Below, piece by piece: positions 24,350-33,146 of a stretch of 46,774 nt of DNA. A program made the position numbers and the translations under genes. The notes below the pieces were generated by a model. It saw only the letters and a list, made by a program, of their open reading frames with translations. It did not search any database and was not told the DNA's origin. The stretch is taken from positions 1 to 46,774 of the forward strand of contig UQLY01000019.1 in assembly GCA_900542015.1 (NCBI GenBank). The letters run 5' to 3'. Numbering within the stretch: position 1 is the first letter of the stretch; the number at the start of each line of letters is the position of its first letter. This stretch comes from an uncultured Lachnospiraceae bacterium. GTDB lineage: Bacteria > Bacillota > Clostridia > Lachnospirales > Lachnospiraceae.

Positions 24350-25408
24350 TTGAGAAAATCCACTTTTTTCAAATCCTATTTATCATACATACTTATTTTT
24401 GCCCTTACGCTGCTGCTTGCCATGTTTTATTTGCAGACCTTCTTTTTTATGCTGGTGGTGCTGGAGTTGTGCCTGCCCGTTTTTTCTTATTTTCTGTCCG
24501 CTTACTGCTTCCGCCATCTGAAGGTCTCCCTGGTAACCAGACCGCCCCAGACGATCAAAGGGAGCACCGCGCAGGTCGCCCTTTTGCTGGACAATCCCAC
24601 CTTAATTCCCTTTGCTTCGGCGCAGGCTGAGTTTTCGTTTTGTTCCCTGCTCTATCATGAAGAGGAAGCCGCGACCCATATGCTTTCTCTCCGTTCCCGC
24701 TATACCAACCGGCTCAATTTCCCCGTAAGGCTGACCAAATGCGGCTTGTACGAAGCCCGTGTGACACAATTGGCGGGTTATGATTATCTGCATCTGTTCC
24801 GATTCAAACGGGATCTGGATATTTCCGCGCAGCTTCGCGTATTCCCCGATTCCGCGCCCCGGGAGGGGCGCCACGAAGCGCTCTACAGCGAAGGCTTCGA
24901 CGAGTTTGAGGAATCCGGCAAATCCGGCAACGTATCCTCCAATGTGACGGATATCAGAGAATACCGCCCCGGGGACCGGCTGCAGAAAATCCACTGGAAG
25001 TTGTCGAGCAAAATCGATAAGCTGATGGTCAAAGAAAACGAAGCCACCTCTACCAATGAATTTTTCCTGCTGCTTGAGCTGTTCCAGCCCGCAGAAGAAG
25101 ACTGCGGACAGGAAGAAGCCTTAAGAAACGCTTTGGACAACGCCATTGAAGAAGCGTGGGCTCTCGCCCTGGAGCTGATACGGACCGGAGAAATCTTTGT
25201 CTGCGCCGTCTATTCCACGGCGAAGGAAGATTTTGTTATGTCAACCATTCGTTCCCAGACCGACCTGGAAAACGCTTTCGCCGCTTTCTTTTACGAGCCC
25301 GCCTACGATACTGAAAATCTGGCGCTGGACATTTATCACAGATCCGGTATGAAAAAAGGCACCTTACTGCATGTAACCCACAAAGGAGTCGCAGATGTCA
25401 TCGAATAA
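24350..25408 (+). CDS. DUF58 domain membrane protein
   Basis: 352 aa from a TTG at 24350, preceded by AAGGAG seven bases away. Two hydrophobic segments occupy residues ~10-50. The DUF58 hallmark is clear: DIREYRPGDRLQKIHWKLS followed by KLMVKENE; the C-terminal part is vWA-like. It probably acts with the MoxR ATPase upstream, from which it is 15 bases away. It overlaps the transglutaminase gene by 14 bases in another frame, suggesting coupled translation. Confidence 0.9.
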   Translation: MRKSTFFKSYLSYILIFALTLLLAMFYLQTFFFMLVVLELCLPVFSYFLSAYCFRHLKVSLVTRPPQTIKGSTAQVALLLDNPTLIPFASAQAEFSFCSLLYHEEEAATHMLSLRSRYTNRLNFPVRLTKCGLYEARVTQLAGYDYLHLFRFKRDLDISAQLRVFPDSAPREGRHEALYSEGFDEFEESGKSGNVSSNVTDIREYRPGDRLQKIHWKLSSKIDKLMVKENEATSTNEFFLLLELFQPAEEDCGQEEALRNALDNAIEEAWALALELIRTGEIFVCAVYSTAKEDFVMSTIRSQTDLENAFAAFFYEPAYDTENLALDIYHRSGMKKGTLLHVTHKGVADVIE

Positions 25409-27959
25409 ATTTTTATTTTTGAAAAAGAAAAAAACAAAACAGGACGCGGCAAGCGCCCCTTTTTCCGGTTTTGTCCTTGAGGAAAACTCCGTTTCCGACA
25501 GCCGTGATTCGTTGATTCACTGTCTGATTAAGGGGCTTTTGATTTTTGCCGCCTCCTTCGGCTGTATCAGCGGCGTTTTATCCGAATTTGACATTTCCTA
25601 CAATTATCTGCTCGTATTGTTTGTCCTGTTTATTTCTTCCATGATTCTGTCGTTGATTCATCTGAAAAAATGGCTGTTCAATCTGGGATATCCGGTTATT
25701 TTCCTGATCTTTACCTTCATGCTGATCCGTTACCGCCAGCTTGCCAACAGCGGCTTTCAGGCATTGATCAACATCATCAACGAAGATTACAGTTCCCACT
25801 TTCTCATGTTATTTACCAGAGAATCCACGGAAACCATTGCAGACCGCTACCTGACCATTACCGCGGCGGCTATCTTTATCGGGATCTTTCTTGCCATATT
25901 GATCAATGTGGGCATTTTTGAAGAAATGTATTTCCTCACGACCTTTTATCTGACCTTTCTGCCCCTGCAGTTAGGTATTTATATCGGCAAATATCCTTCC
26001 TTACTATCGTTAATTTTGCTGTTCTTTTCCTACTTTGCCGTTTATTTTCTAAAGCACAGCGGGCATTATTATTTTATTTATCCCGGAAAAAAGCGGCGCG
26101 CTTCCTTTCAATATTCCAGGAAGAAAAAGCAGTTTGTATTTTATAAATCCAACGCCCGCAATATGGTGCAGCTTTGTCTGTTTGCCCTGGTGGTATCGCT
26201 GTTCTTTTCCTTTTTCGGAAACGCCTCGGCGTCCCGTTCCGAAAGCGAAGCATCCCAGTCCGGTTCGATGAAATCAGCCGTAGACCCTTATGTAAAGATT
26301 TTCGTACAAAACGGTATCTCCGGTTTCTTTAACCGCTACGAAGCGACCGGCGGCATCAGCAACGGACGGCTGGGCGGCATCAGCAGCGTGCGCCCCGACT
26401 ATCAGACGGACCTGATCGTTACCTTTGTCCCTTATGCTTATGAAACCGTATACCTCAAAGCGTTCGTCGGTTCCCATTATACTTCTTCCTCCTGGAAAGC
26501 GCCTAACAGCGCGGAAGCCGCTTATCAATATCCTGCGTCCGTGCAGGGGGAGTCCGGTTCTTCCGATGACGGAACCCGATCGGTGCAGGACTACCACGAA
26601 TTTTGCGCCTTTACAGAAAGCAATACCTTACAGGCGATGATGGAAGCAGGCGCCGTTCCGTCCATGTCCGCGTCCATGATGATCGAAAACGTAGACGCCG
26701 CGCCCAATTATCTGTATCAGCCGTATTATACCTCGGATACCACGGACCGGGGCGCCGTAACAAATGAAAATATACTGGACGGCTCCATGCCCGTGATTGC
26801 CGACACGGCGGTAACCATCGACTACGTTCCCTACTCTCCTTCCCAGACCGATCTGGAAGACAGAGCGGCTGCCTCTTTTGACGCATACCGAAAGGAAGAC
26901 GGGAACGCGGCGCTCTCAACCTATCAGACGGAATGTTACAACAATTATCTGCAGATCCCTGACGAGATCCGGGATGATATCGAAAGCTATCAGGACGCAA
27001 TCGGCACAGGTAACAATCTTGCCGAGCAGATTTCTCTGATCAGACAGTTTCTGACCGTCAATTACGAATACGATATGGCGCCGGGCACAACGCCCCGCGA
27101 CGAAGATTTTGTGACCTATTTCCTCGGCACGCAGAAAAAAGGGTACTGCGCCCATTTCGCTTCGGCGGCGACGCTGTTACTGCGTTCCTACGGCATTCCC
27201 GCGCGCTATGTGGAAGGATATGTGATTACCCAGGCGGCGATCTCCGACCGGGCGCAGGCTACGGAATATCAATACGACGACTTTTTTGAAGGAGAAAATA
27301 TTCTGGGCGCCTCCAACGTGGTAGAGGTGGAGGTCAACGACGGCGACGCCCATGCCTGGGTAGAAGTGTATGTGGACGGCTTCGGCTGGATGCCCGTAGA
27401 AGTGACGCCTCCCTCATCGGACGACGAAGAAACGACCTACGGTGATTTTCTTTCCGCCCTTTCCGGACTATTCGGCACAGGCGGCGGCGCGTCCCAGACA
27501 AACGGAGACGGCACCGATACGCAATACGACGATTTATTCGCCTCCCTCCGGTTCCAAAACTCTCCCATAATAGGAGTCTTTCTTTTGATTCTGGCGGCTT
27601 TGCTCGCCTATCCTCTGCTGTCCGCCGCATACAGAAAGCTGCGGGATTGGCACCGCCGCAGACGCGCTTACCGGGAATGCCGGTTCGACGTCTGCATTTC
27701 CCATGAGTACCGGAAGCTTAGCCGCCTGCTTGCCAAAAAACATCCGGACGCAGCTTTAACCCTGCCCTCGGATGTAGGCAGACTCCTCGCAGAACTGCTG
27801 ACCGGGTTTACGCCCGGCGACTGGGACGGAAACAGCATTTCCGATCTGATCGCTCTGACGGAAAAAAGCTGCTTCTCCGGAAAACAGGTTTCCAAAGAAA
27901 CAGCCGATCTTCTTATCCGCTTTTATCGTTATTCGTGCAAACGGTGTATGAGGCGGTAG
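25395..27959 (+). CDS. Multi-spanning membrane protein with extracellular transglutaminase-like domain
   Basis: 854 aa. The N-terminal ~280 residues contain five or six transmembrane helices. A long outer region leads to a transglutaminase-like core with Cys585 in KGYCAHFASA and His653 in AHAWVEVYV. The third position is Glu669 in GWMPVEVTP, where many relatives have Asp. A further helix (~720-740) and a cytoplasmic DUF4129-like tail follow. It belongs to the MoxR/DUF58 operon; envelope modification or peptidase activity is inferred. Its 3' end overlaps the convergent AstE-like gene by 31 bases. Confidence 0.92.
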   Translation: MSSNKFLFLKKKKTKQDAASAPFSGFVLEENSVSDSRDSLIHCLIKGLLIFAASFGCISGVLSEFDISYNYLLVLFVLFISSMILSLIHLKKWLFNLGYPVIFLIFTFMLIRYRQLANSGFQALINIINEDYSSHFLMLFTRESTETIADRYLTITAAAIFIGIFLAILINVGIFEEMYFLTTFYLTFLPLQLGIYIGKYPSLLSLILLFFSYFAVYFLKHSGHYYFIYPGKKRRASFQYSRKKKQFVFYKSNARNMVQLCLFALVVSLFFSFFGNASASRSESEASQSGSMKSAVDPYVKIFVQNGISGFFNRYEATGGISNGRLGGISSVRPDYQTDLIVTFVPYAYETVYLKAFVGSHYTSSSWKAPNSAEAAYQYPASVQGESGSSDDGTRSVQDYHEFCAFTESNTLQAMMEAGAVPSMSASMMIENVDAAPNYLYQPYYTSDTTDRGAVTNENILDGSMPVIADTAVTIDYVPYSPSQTDLEDRAAASFDAYRKEDGNAALSTYQTECYNNYLQIPDEIRDDIESYQDAIGTGNNLAEQISLIRQFLTVNYEYDMAPGTTPRDEDFVTYFLGTQKKGYCAHFASAATLLLRSYGIPARYVEGYVITQAAISDRAQATEYQYDDFFEGENILGASNVVEVEVNDGDAHAWVEVYVDGFGWMPVEVTPPSSDDEETTYGDFLSALSGLFGTGGGASQTNGDGTDTQYDDLFASLRFQNSPIIGVFLLILAALLAYPLLSAAYRKLRDWHRRRRAYRECRFDVCISHEYRKLSRLLAKKHPDAALTLPSDVGRLLAELLTGFTPGDWDGNSISDLIALTEKSCFSGKQVSKETADLLIRFYRYSCKRCMRR

Positions 27960-28864
27960 ACAATATCGCCTTCGTTGACCAGAGGGTCCGTATGGGCAAA
28001 AAAGATGATGCCTTCGGTTCCGGCGCGGATAACCTCTCTCGTTTCCCCCAGATAAGGATCGATGATCTCCGCCAGAGGCTGTCCGTAGCGGACTTCCTCT
28101 CCCGGCGTCACAAGCCCCTTAAAGATTCCGCTTTTTGTCGTTTCTACATTGCTTAAGTCTTCTTCCATAATGATATGGGAGATATAGCCGCTGTGGCTGT
28201 CGTATCTGATGATGCCCATTCTGGTCAAAAACCGCAGGACCGCGGCAACCGCCTGCCTTGCGCTTTTTTCATCGATTTCGTTGTTTTTATTGGTATATAC
28301 GGAAAAAGCCGAGGTCATTTCATTCTGCCAGTTAAAGTTTAACGTCTTGGTATCGATGGGCTTCGGCTTACGCACTACCACATAGGGCAGCCCGAACAAA
28401 TTCGCCAGCGATGTGTTCTGATATCCCGTTTCCATCATTCTCACGTGAGGTACAAACTCGCCGCTCATGTAAAAGGACGCGAATTGGATTCCGTAGCTGT
28501 AATCCCTGATTTTTTTCATCAGCCCGTCTGCAATCCGGCAGGTCGTATCTTCATAGTCGTTTCCGGGAAACATTCTGTTAATATCCGTATTGTCCAAAGG
28601 CCAGAACCGCTTCCCCATATTCATCGAATAATAATTGATGCAGGGAATGACCAAAATCTCTTTATTACTGCTGATACAGTTATTCGCCTCCAGCTCCCGG
28701 AACGCTTTGACAAGCTGGGAACAGATATAAAGCTGCTGGATTTCATTGCCCCTGACGGGTCCTAAAATGCAGGCGCTGGGGTCTCCCTTTCCGAAGCTGT
28801 AACCCTTAATCGCATAATTGTCCCGATAGGGCGCTTTCATGGAATAAATGATCCGTTCTTTCAT
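27929..28864 (-). CDS. AstE/aspartoacylase-like protein lacking the zinc site (probable pseudoenzyme)
   Basis: 311 aa, a paralogue of the gene just upstream. The substrate-binding TDINRMFPG (93-101) and the C-terminal beta domain (SGIFKGLVTPGEEV, DPYLGETREVI) are kept. Compared with its partner, the zinc His of the HxxE motif is Arg38 (VRGNE), the second zinc His is replaced by Ala129 (GIQFASFY), and the catalytic Glu is replaced by Tyr190. It should not be catalytic as an M14-type hydrolase. GGAGG precedes the ATG, which overlaps the partner's stop (ATGA), so the two are made together, perhaps as a complex. Confidence 0.85.
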   Translation of the reverse strand: MKERIIYSMKAPYRDNYAIKGYSFGKGDPSACILGPVRGNEIQQLYICSQLVKAFRELEANNCISSNKEILVIPCINYYSMNMGKRFWPLDNTDINRMFPGNDYEDTTCRIADGLMKKIRDYSYGIQFASFYMSGEFVPHVRMMETGYQNTSLANLFGLPYVVVRKPKPIDTKTLNFNWQNEMTSAFSVYTNKNNEIDEKSARQAVAAVLRFLTRMGIIRYDSHSGYISHIIMEEDLSNVETTKSGIFKGLVTPGEEVRYGQPLAEIIDPYLGETREVIRAGTEGIIFFAHTDPLVNEGDIVYRLIHRLHE

Positions 28865-29808
28865 TTTCCCGCCTCCTTCACGCCTTTGATGATACGGGCA
28901 AGCAGAGCGCCTTCATAAGCCACCGGATGCGCCCGCAGCGTAAAAAGCAGACCGTCGGATTTCGCCTTTACTTCGTAAATCGTTTCTCCTCTCAGGGGAT
29001 CTACAACCGCTCCGATCCTCTCCCCTTTTTCCACATAGGTGTTATTTTCGGCACAGGAAAGAAAAATTCCCGACTCCTTTGCCCTGATAAATTCAATATC
29101 GCCGTTGGTAATGAGCATCGGCTCTTTCACGGGAACGTCTTCTCCTTCCCACAATCCCAGTTTGCCCATCAAATGAAAGATGCCGTCTACGACCTGCAAT
29201 CCATAGGTCTGATTGATCCGGTTGCCAAGCCCCATTTCCATCACAAGCGCCGGTACGCCCAACTTGCACAGGCTGTAGGCAAGGGTGGACTCGTGGACGG
29301 TCGCCGTGGCGTTGATCCAGATCAGATCCACATTCAGATGCTTTGCATAGGGCACCATCATCGCTTCAAATTCATCGCTGATCCGCGCCTGGGGAATTTC
29401 CCTGACAAAGGTATCCGACGCATGGACGTCGATGCAGATATCGGAGCCCATTAAGGAATCCACGATTCCCGCCGCGACTTTATCCATCATCGTGCCGTCC
29501 CGGCTGCCCGGAAACATTCTGTTTAAATCCATATCGATTTTCGGGACGGTACGCACCCCGCTGTCCATTCCCAGAGGATTTAATACCGGGTAAATATCCA
29601 CCGTCCCCTTCAGGCACTCCTGCCGCTCCCTGATCCTTTTGATCAGTTCATAGCAGACAAACTGTCCCTCCAGCTCGTCGCCGTGGGCTCCCGTCACAAT
29701 GCTGATGCGCCCTCTGTTTTCGCCCGGATCTGCCGGTTCCATATGATTTCTATAGATTTTCAGCTCTTCCTGAACCGGGAGAGCTGTTGAAACTACCTTT
29801 TCTATCAT
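28861..29808 (-). CDS. Succinylglutamate desuccinylase/aspartoacylase family hydrolase
   Basis: 315 aa. Zinc ligands His42 and Glu45 (TGAHGDELEG) and His129 (CIDVHASDT), substrate-binding NRMFP (96-100, DLNRMFPGS) and the catalytic Glu191 (ALVMEMG) are all present. It should hydrolyse an N-acyl amino acid or a similar amide; the substrate is unknown. The C-terminal ~80 residues form the family's beta domain. It is third in a minus operon behind the repeat-tailed protein and TetR, and is coupled to its degenerate paralogue by an ATGA overlap. Confidence 0.9.
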   Translation of the reverse strand: MIEKVVSTALPVQEELKIYRNHMEPADPGENRGRISIVTGAHGDELEGQFVCYELIKRIRERQECLKGTVDIYPVLNPLGMDSGVRTVPKIDMDLNRMFPGSRDGTMMDKVAAGIVDSLMGSDICIDVHASDTFVREIPQARISDEFEAMMVPYAKHLNVDLIWINATATVHESTLAYSLCKLGVPALVMEMGLGNRINQTYGLQVVDGIFHLMGKLGLWEGEDVPVKEPMLITNGDIEFIRAKESGIFLSCAENNTYVEKGERIGAVVDPLRGETIYEVKAKSDGLLFTLRAHPVAYEGALLARIIKGVKEAGK

Positions 29809-29821
29809 TGTAATCTTTCCT

Positions 29822-30415
29822 TTATGCTTCCTTCAAAAGTCCTTTCATCAGATACAGGATCTCCCTGTTTACGGTCTTTTCGGTAATGCCCACGGTCTGG
29901 GACATGATCCTGAGCCCTTCTAACACATACATAATGTTTCTTGCCGCGCCCTTGGGATCTTCACAGTCAAACTCGCCCGTCTCCACACCGTCTTTAATGA
30001 GCTTTTCAATGATCTGAACCGCTGCGTCAAACTGCGTCTTCAAAGGATTTTCTCCCTTGGGAAGCTTATTGGCAAAAAAGAATTCATAAGTGGCGATTGT
30101 CAGACTGTCTTCACGGTCGCACAATTCCTTTTTCTGTTCCTGCAAAAACAGCGCAAGAATATCGGAGCTGGACGCGTTTTCGCTGAGCGCCTTCGTGAAC
30201 ACATCTTCTTCCCCGCTTTCGCTCTCTTCTTTCATATTCAGCACCTCTAAAAAGATTTCCTTCGTGCTGTCGAAATATAAATACAGCCCGCCCCTGCTGA
30301 TCTGGCACGCCTCTACGATATCCTTCATCGTTACGTCCTTGTAGCCCTTTTTTGCAAAGACTTCTCTTGCCTTTTTCAAAATAAATTGTTTTTTCCTGAG
30401 TGATTTTTCTCCCAT
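29822..30415 (-). CDS. TetR-family transcriptional regulator
   Basis: 197 aa. The N-terminal helix-turn-helix reads ILKKAREVFAKKGYKDVTMKDI, then ACQISRGGLYLYFDSTKEIF, a clear TetR signature. The ligand-binding half is all-helical with no recognised type. It lies six bases after the repeat-tailed gene and 13 before the hydrolase pair, so it probably regulates its own operon; a TGACA-N4-TGTCA palindrome stands at the operon's promoter. Confidence 0.92.
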   Translation of the reverse strand: MGEKSLRKKQFILKKAREVFAKKGYKDVTMKDIVEACQISRGGLYLYFDSTKEIFLEVLNMKEESESGEEDVFTKALSENASSSDILALFLQEQKKELCDREDSLTIATYEFFFANKLPKGENPLKTQFDAAVQIIEKLIKDGVETGEFDCEDPKGAARNIMYVLEGLRIMSQTVGITEKTVNREILYLMKGLLKEA

Positions 30416-30421
30416 AGCATT

Positions 30422-31102
30422 TTACTCCGTCTCTTCTGTTGCTGCGGTTTCCGGCTCTGCTTCCGCTTCTGCGGGCTCCGGCTCTGCCGACGGTTCTATC
30501 GCCGTTTCTGTGGGCTCCGGCTCTGCCGACGGTTCTGTCGCCGTTTCTGCGGTTTCCGGCTCCTCCGACGGTTCTGCCGCCGTTTCTGCGGTTTCCGGCT
30601 CCTCCGCGGGTTCCTCTTCCTCGGGAATGATTTCATCCTCTATGACCAGCGGCTGGTCCCAAAATTCAATAATCTGTCTCGCTTTCTTTAAGATATTTAA
30701 AAAAATGCGGTGCTCCACGCCGTCCTTCCACAAATATGCCTTGGTCAGACCGCCGAATACATATCTGGACAAAATGCACTGCAGCACTTCCATGTGCATG
30801 ATATCCGCCGTTTCAATAAGTCTCAACTCATCTTCATAATCCTGAATCCGGTGCCTGGTGTAGAAATACTGATAGTTTTGCTCCATAAACACCGTTGTGC
30901 TTGCTTCGTTCAAAAAAGACAGTAAAATGCTGTCATAGACCGGAAACGAAAGGGTATGATTCATTTTGTTCCCGTCCTGATAATTTTTCGACACATCGCT
31001 TCCGCTCTTTTTTTCAAACCATGGAATATAACGTGACAGGCGGATCACGTCTTCCCGAAACATCATTAAAAACTCTTCTCTGCTCAATTTTTCTTTTTGC
31101 AT
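30422..31102 (-). CDS. Unknown helical protein with Glu/Pro/Ala/Thr repeat tail
   Basis: 226 aa. Residues 1-~160 are a helical, Tyr/Phe-rich domain (REDVIRLSRYIPWFEKKSG, LNEASTTVFMEQNYQYFYTR) that I do not recognise. From ~162 the protein is a low-complexity tail of 13-residue repeats (about EPSAEPEPTETAI). No signal peptide or membrane segment is seen, so a wall-spanning role as in other Pro/Glu tails is doubtful. It heads the operon with TetR and the hydrolase pair. AGGGG precedes the ATG. Confidence 0.75.
   Translation of the reverse strand: MQKEKLSREEFLMMFREDVIRLSRYIPWFEKKSGSDVSKNYQDGNKMNHTLSFPVYDSILLSFLNEASTTVFMEQNYQYFYTRHRIQDYEDELRLIETADIMHMEVLQCILSRYVFGGLTKAYLWKDGVEHRIFLNILKKARQIIEFWDQPLVIEDEIIPEEEEPAEEPETAETAAEPSEEPETAETATEPSAEPEPTETAIEPSAEPEPAEAEAEPETAATEETE
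30473..30612. repeat. 39-bp tandem repeat coding the EPA-rich tail
   Basis: Three 39-bp units start at 30473, 30512 and 30551, with a partial fourth from 30590. They are in frame with the minus-strand gene and encode 13-residue units; such repeats change length easily. Confidence 0.85.
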
Positions 31103-31135
31103 ATGTACCCCTGACCCTTCAAAAGCTAAGATTTA

Positions 31136-31164
31136 TGACAGCTATGTCAATCAATTTTATTGTA
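31136..31164 (-). promoter_or_regulatory. Promoter -10 and candidate TetR operator
   Basis: On minus, TACAAT (31164-31159) is followed by the palindrome TGACA-TAGC-TGTCA (31149-31136), just after the expected transcript start. The -35 is weak. A repressor bound there would block the operon that contains the tetR gene. Confidence 0.5.
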
Positions 31165-31200
31165 TCATAATTTGAAAAAAAGTACAGTGGGGAATCACAA

Positions 31201-31255
31201 ATCCGGCAGTCCTGCGCCGCATCTTATCACAGATAACCGCGCCGGGCTGCCGGAT
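31201..31255 (-). terminator. Hairpin ending the carbohydrate operon
   Basis: ATCCGGCAG (31201-31209) pairs with CTGCCGGAT (31247-31255), with an inner ATCT/AGAT stem. It lies 11 bases after the last gene. The T-run on minus is poor (TTTGTGATT), so termination may be partial. Confidence 0.5.
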
Positions 31256-31265
31256 CACGTCTTCC

Positions 31266-31688
31266 TTATTCGGTTTTCATCTGATCCTTCGGCATCAGAT
31301 AGTTTTCGTTTACTTCATATTTTCTGGTCGGTTCCTTTTCCGCCGCCATTTGTATCCAGGGCATAATCGGTTCGTTAGGATCGTCTACAAAATAGAGTTC
31401 TTCCTTTTCCCACGTGTAATAGTTATGCCTCTCGACCTCCAGTTTCTGGCATTCCTCGTCCTCGGACCATTCCTCAAACATTCTGCCCCATTCCTCGATG
31501 CTTTCGTACTCTCTCTCATGTACCCGGATATTGGCGTGGTTCGTACCGGTAAAGGCACGGTAACGGCGGGGAAGGGGATGTCCCAGCCTTGCCTCTTCTA
31601 TATCCGTTTTTCTCTCAAGCTCCAGCTCCTGAAGCCACTTCTCAAAGGGAATCTCCTGGGTCTGGCGGTATAAAATTCTTACTTTCAT
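31266..31688 (-). CDS. Unknown protein, second of two tandem paralogues
   Basis: 140 aa with no recognised family. It begins MKVRILYRQTQEIPFEKW, is soluble, charged and Trp/Tyr-rich, and ends in a 27-residue segment (PWIQMAAEKEPTRK onward to MPKDQ) identical to that of the gene just upstream. The N-terminal part is clearly related but diverged. GAGGT lies seven bases before the ATG. It is last in the GH3/ABC operon, so a role tied to sugar uptake or use is likely but undefined. Confidence 0.75.
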   Translation of the reverse strand: MKVRILYRQTQEIPFEKWLQELELERKTDIEEARLGHPLPRRYRAFTGTNHANIRVHEREYESIEEWGRMFEEWSEDEECQKLEVERHNYYTWEKEELYFVDDPNEPIMPWIQMAAEKEPTRKYEVNENYLMPKDQMKTE

Positions 31689-31701
31689 CTGTTTTACCTC
31701 G

Positions 31702-32127
31702 CTATCCTTTATAAGCGTCCTGATCCTTGGGCATCAAATAATTTTCATTGACCTCGTATTTCCTGGTGGGTTCCTTTTCCGCCGCCATTTGTATCCAGGG
31801 AATGACCGGGTCGTCCGGATCGTCCGCATAGTAGAGCTCGTTTCTTTCCCATTCCATATAATTTTTCTTTTCGATTTCCAGCCGCTGGCAGGTCTCGTCC
31901 TCCGCCCACTTCGCCATGGCGCGTCCGAAATCCGCCACGCTTTCAAATTCTCTTTCCTGGACCCTCGTCTGGGACATTTCCCCGCTGGAAAAAGCTCTGT
32001 ACCTTTTCGGCTTGGGAAAGCCCAGTCTCGCTTCCGCTTCCTCCAGCTTTTTATCCAGCTCCCTGACCGGATACAGTTTTTCAAAAGGCACTCTCTGTAC
32101 CTGTCTGTATATCATTCTAACCTTCAT
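31702..32127 (-). CDS. Unknown protein, first of two tandem paralogues
   Basis: 141 aa, start MKVRMIYRQVQRVPFEKL, the same unknown family as its downstream neighbour. The ATG overlaps the stop of the permease gene by 11 bases, so it is translated with the transporter. Conserved between the pair: the opening strand, ARLG.P.P.RYRAF, a W-x-ED-E-CQ-LE stretch, and the identical C-terminal 27 residues. The DNA for that segment differs at several synonymous sites, so the identity reflects selection rather than a fresh copy. Confidence 0.78.
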   Translation of the reverse strand: MKVRMIYRQVQRVPFEKLYPVRELDKKLEEAEARLGFPKPKRYRAFSSGEMSQTRVQEREFESVADFGRAMAKWAEDETCQRLEIEKKNYMEWERNELYYADDPDDPVIPWIQMAAEKEPTRKYEVNENYLMPKDQDAYKG

Positions 32128-33109
32128 AACTTACCCTTCTCTTTCCTCCTATGCTGTTTTGCACTTTCTGTTTCAGTTTTTCAAATACCTGGGGATTATT
32201 GTTAATCGCAATAAACACCAGTACGATTACCGCAATCACAATGCTGTTAAATTCGTTAGGCAGTCCGAATACCATAAATGCCAGTTTGATAATCTGCATA
32301 AACAGGCTTCCGATATAGATGGCAATGACAATATTGACTCCGTAGCTCAACGCCATTCCCACAAATACGCACATCATGGCGTCAAAGCAGGTGGACATCG
32401 TACCCATGGAGCTTACCGTCCTCTGGACCCCGTTCATACCCAGATTGGTCATGGCGTAAAATCCTGCAAACAAGCCTACCATCGTCAATGCGGAAGTCTT
32501 TACCTTGTAGGCGTTGATCCCGTTGGACTGCGCCACGTTTGCATTGCTCCCTACCGCCCGGATATGGTATCCGAAGGTGGTATGGTTGATCAACTGATAG
32601 GAAAAGGCGCCGATTACCAACAGCAGGATCAGATTGTAAGGAAACGAGCCGAACACGATCCATTCCTGGGGCACCTTAACGCCGCCTCCGTCAAATACAA
32701 TGCTTCCAAGACTCTCATAGATCAAAAGCATTCCGATGGATACGATGATCGTCGGGATCTTGAGAAAATAGTAGATCCCTCCCACCAGCGCTCCGCAGGC
32801 GAGCCCCACCAGACAACAGCAGAGGATCAGTCCGAAAATCCCCATATTCAGTTTTATGGCAAGATTGCCGCCGATAATTGCCGCTAACAGCACCTGGGAC
32901 CCGACAGAGAAGTCCCAGTTGCCTACCTTCATATTGAACAATACGCCCCATCCGAGGATTGCGGGAGCAATCGCCTGCTTTAACAGAGAGGGAATATTCA
33001 AGTAAGTAATGGTAGCCGGCGCAAACAGGTGTAATACCAAAAACAGGAGCGCCGGAAGCAGGAATACGCTGATAAATTTTCCGGCTGTCTTTATTTTATT
33101 TTTCATCAT
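32117..33109 (-). CDS. Ribose-type ABC transporter permease (second)
   Basis: 330 aa from the ATG at 33109; a GTG at 33118 is also in frame, but AAAGGA is badly placed for it. It is hydrophobic, with eight to ten transmembrane helices. It matches the BPD_transp_2 family of RbsC/XylH-like permeases, including the loop VGSNANVAQSNGINAYKVK that corresponds to the family's GGN..AA..SGI element. It acts with the ATPase and binding protein encoded upstream; two different permeases suggest a heterodimeric channel. Confidence 0.9.
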   Translation of the reverse strand: MMKNKIKTAGKFISVFLLPALLFLVLHLFAPATITYLNIPSLLKQAIAPAILGWGVLFNMKVGNWDFSVGSQVLLAAIIGGNLAIKLNMGIFGLILCCCLVGLACGALVGGIYYFLKIPTIIVSIGMLLIYESLGSIVFDGGGVKVPQEWIVFGSFPYNLILLLVIGAFSYQLINHTTFGYHIRAVGSNANVAQSNGINAYKVKTSALTMVGLFAGFYAMTNLGMNGVQRTVSSMGTMSTCFDAMMCVFVGMALSYGVNIVIAIYIGSLFMQIIKLAFMVFGLPNEFNSIVIAVIVLVFIAINNNPQVFEKLKQKVQNSIGGKRRVSYEG

Positions 33110-33146
33110 TGGTCCCACAAATCCTTTCTGTTTCTCATTTTACGGC

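Noticed and set aside
31916..32887. 323-codon plus-strand frame
   Set aside because: Antisense to the ABC permease and the unknown paralogue; His/Arg-rich sequence without domain features, typical of a shadow frame.
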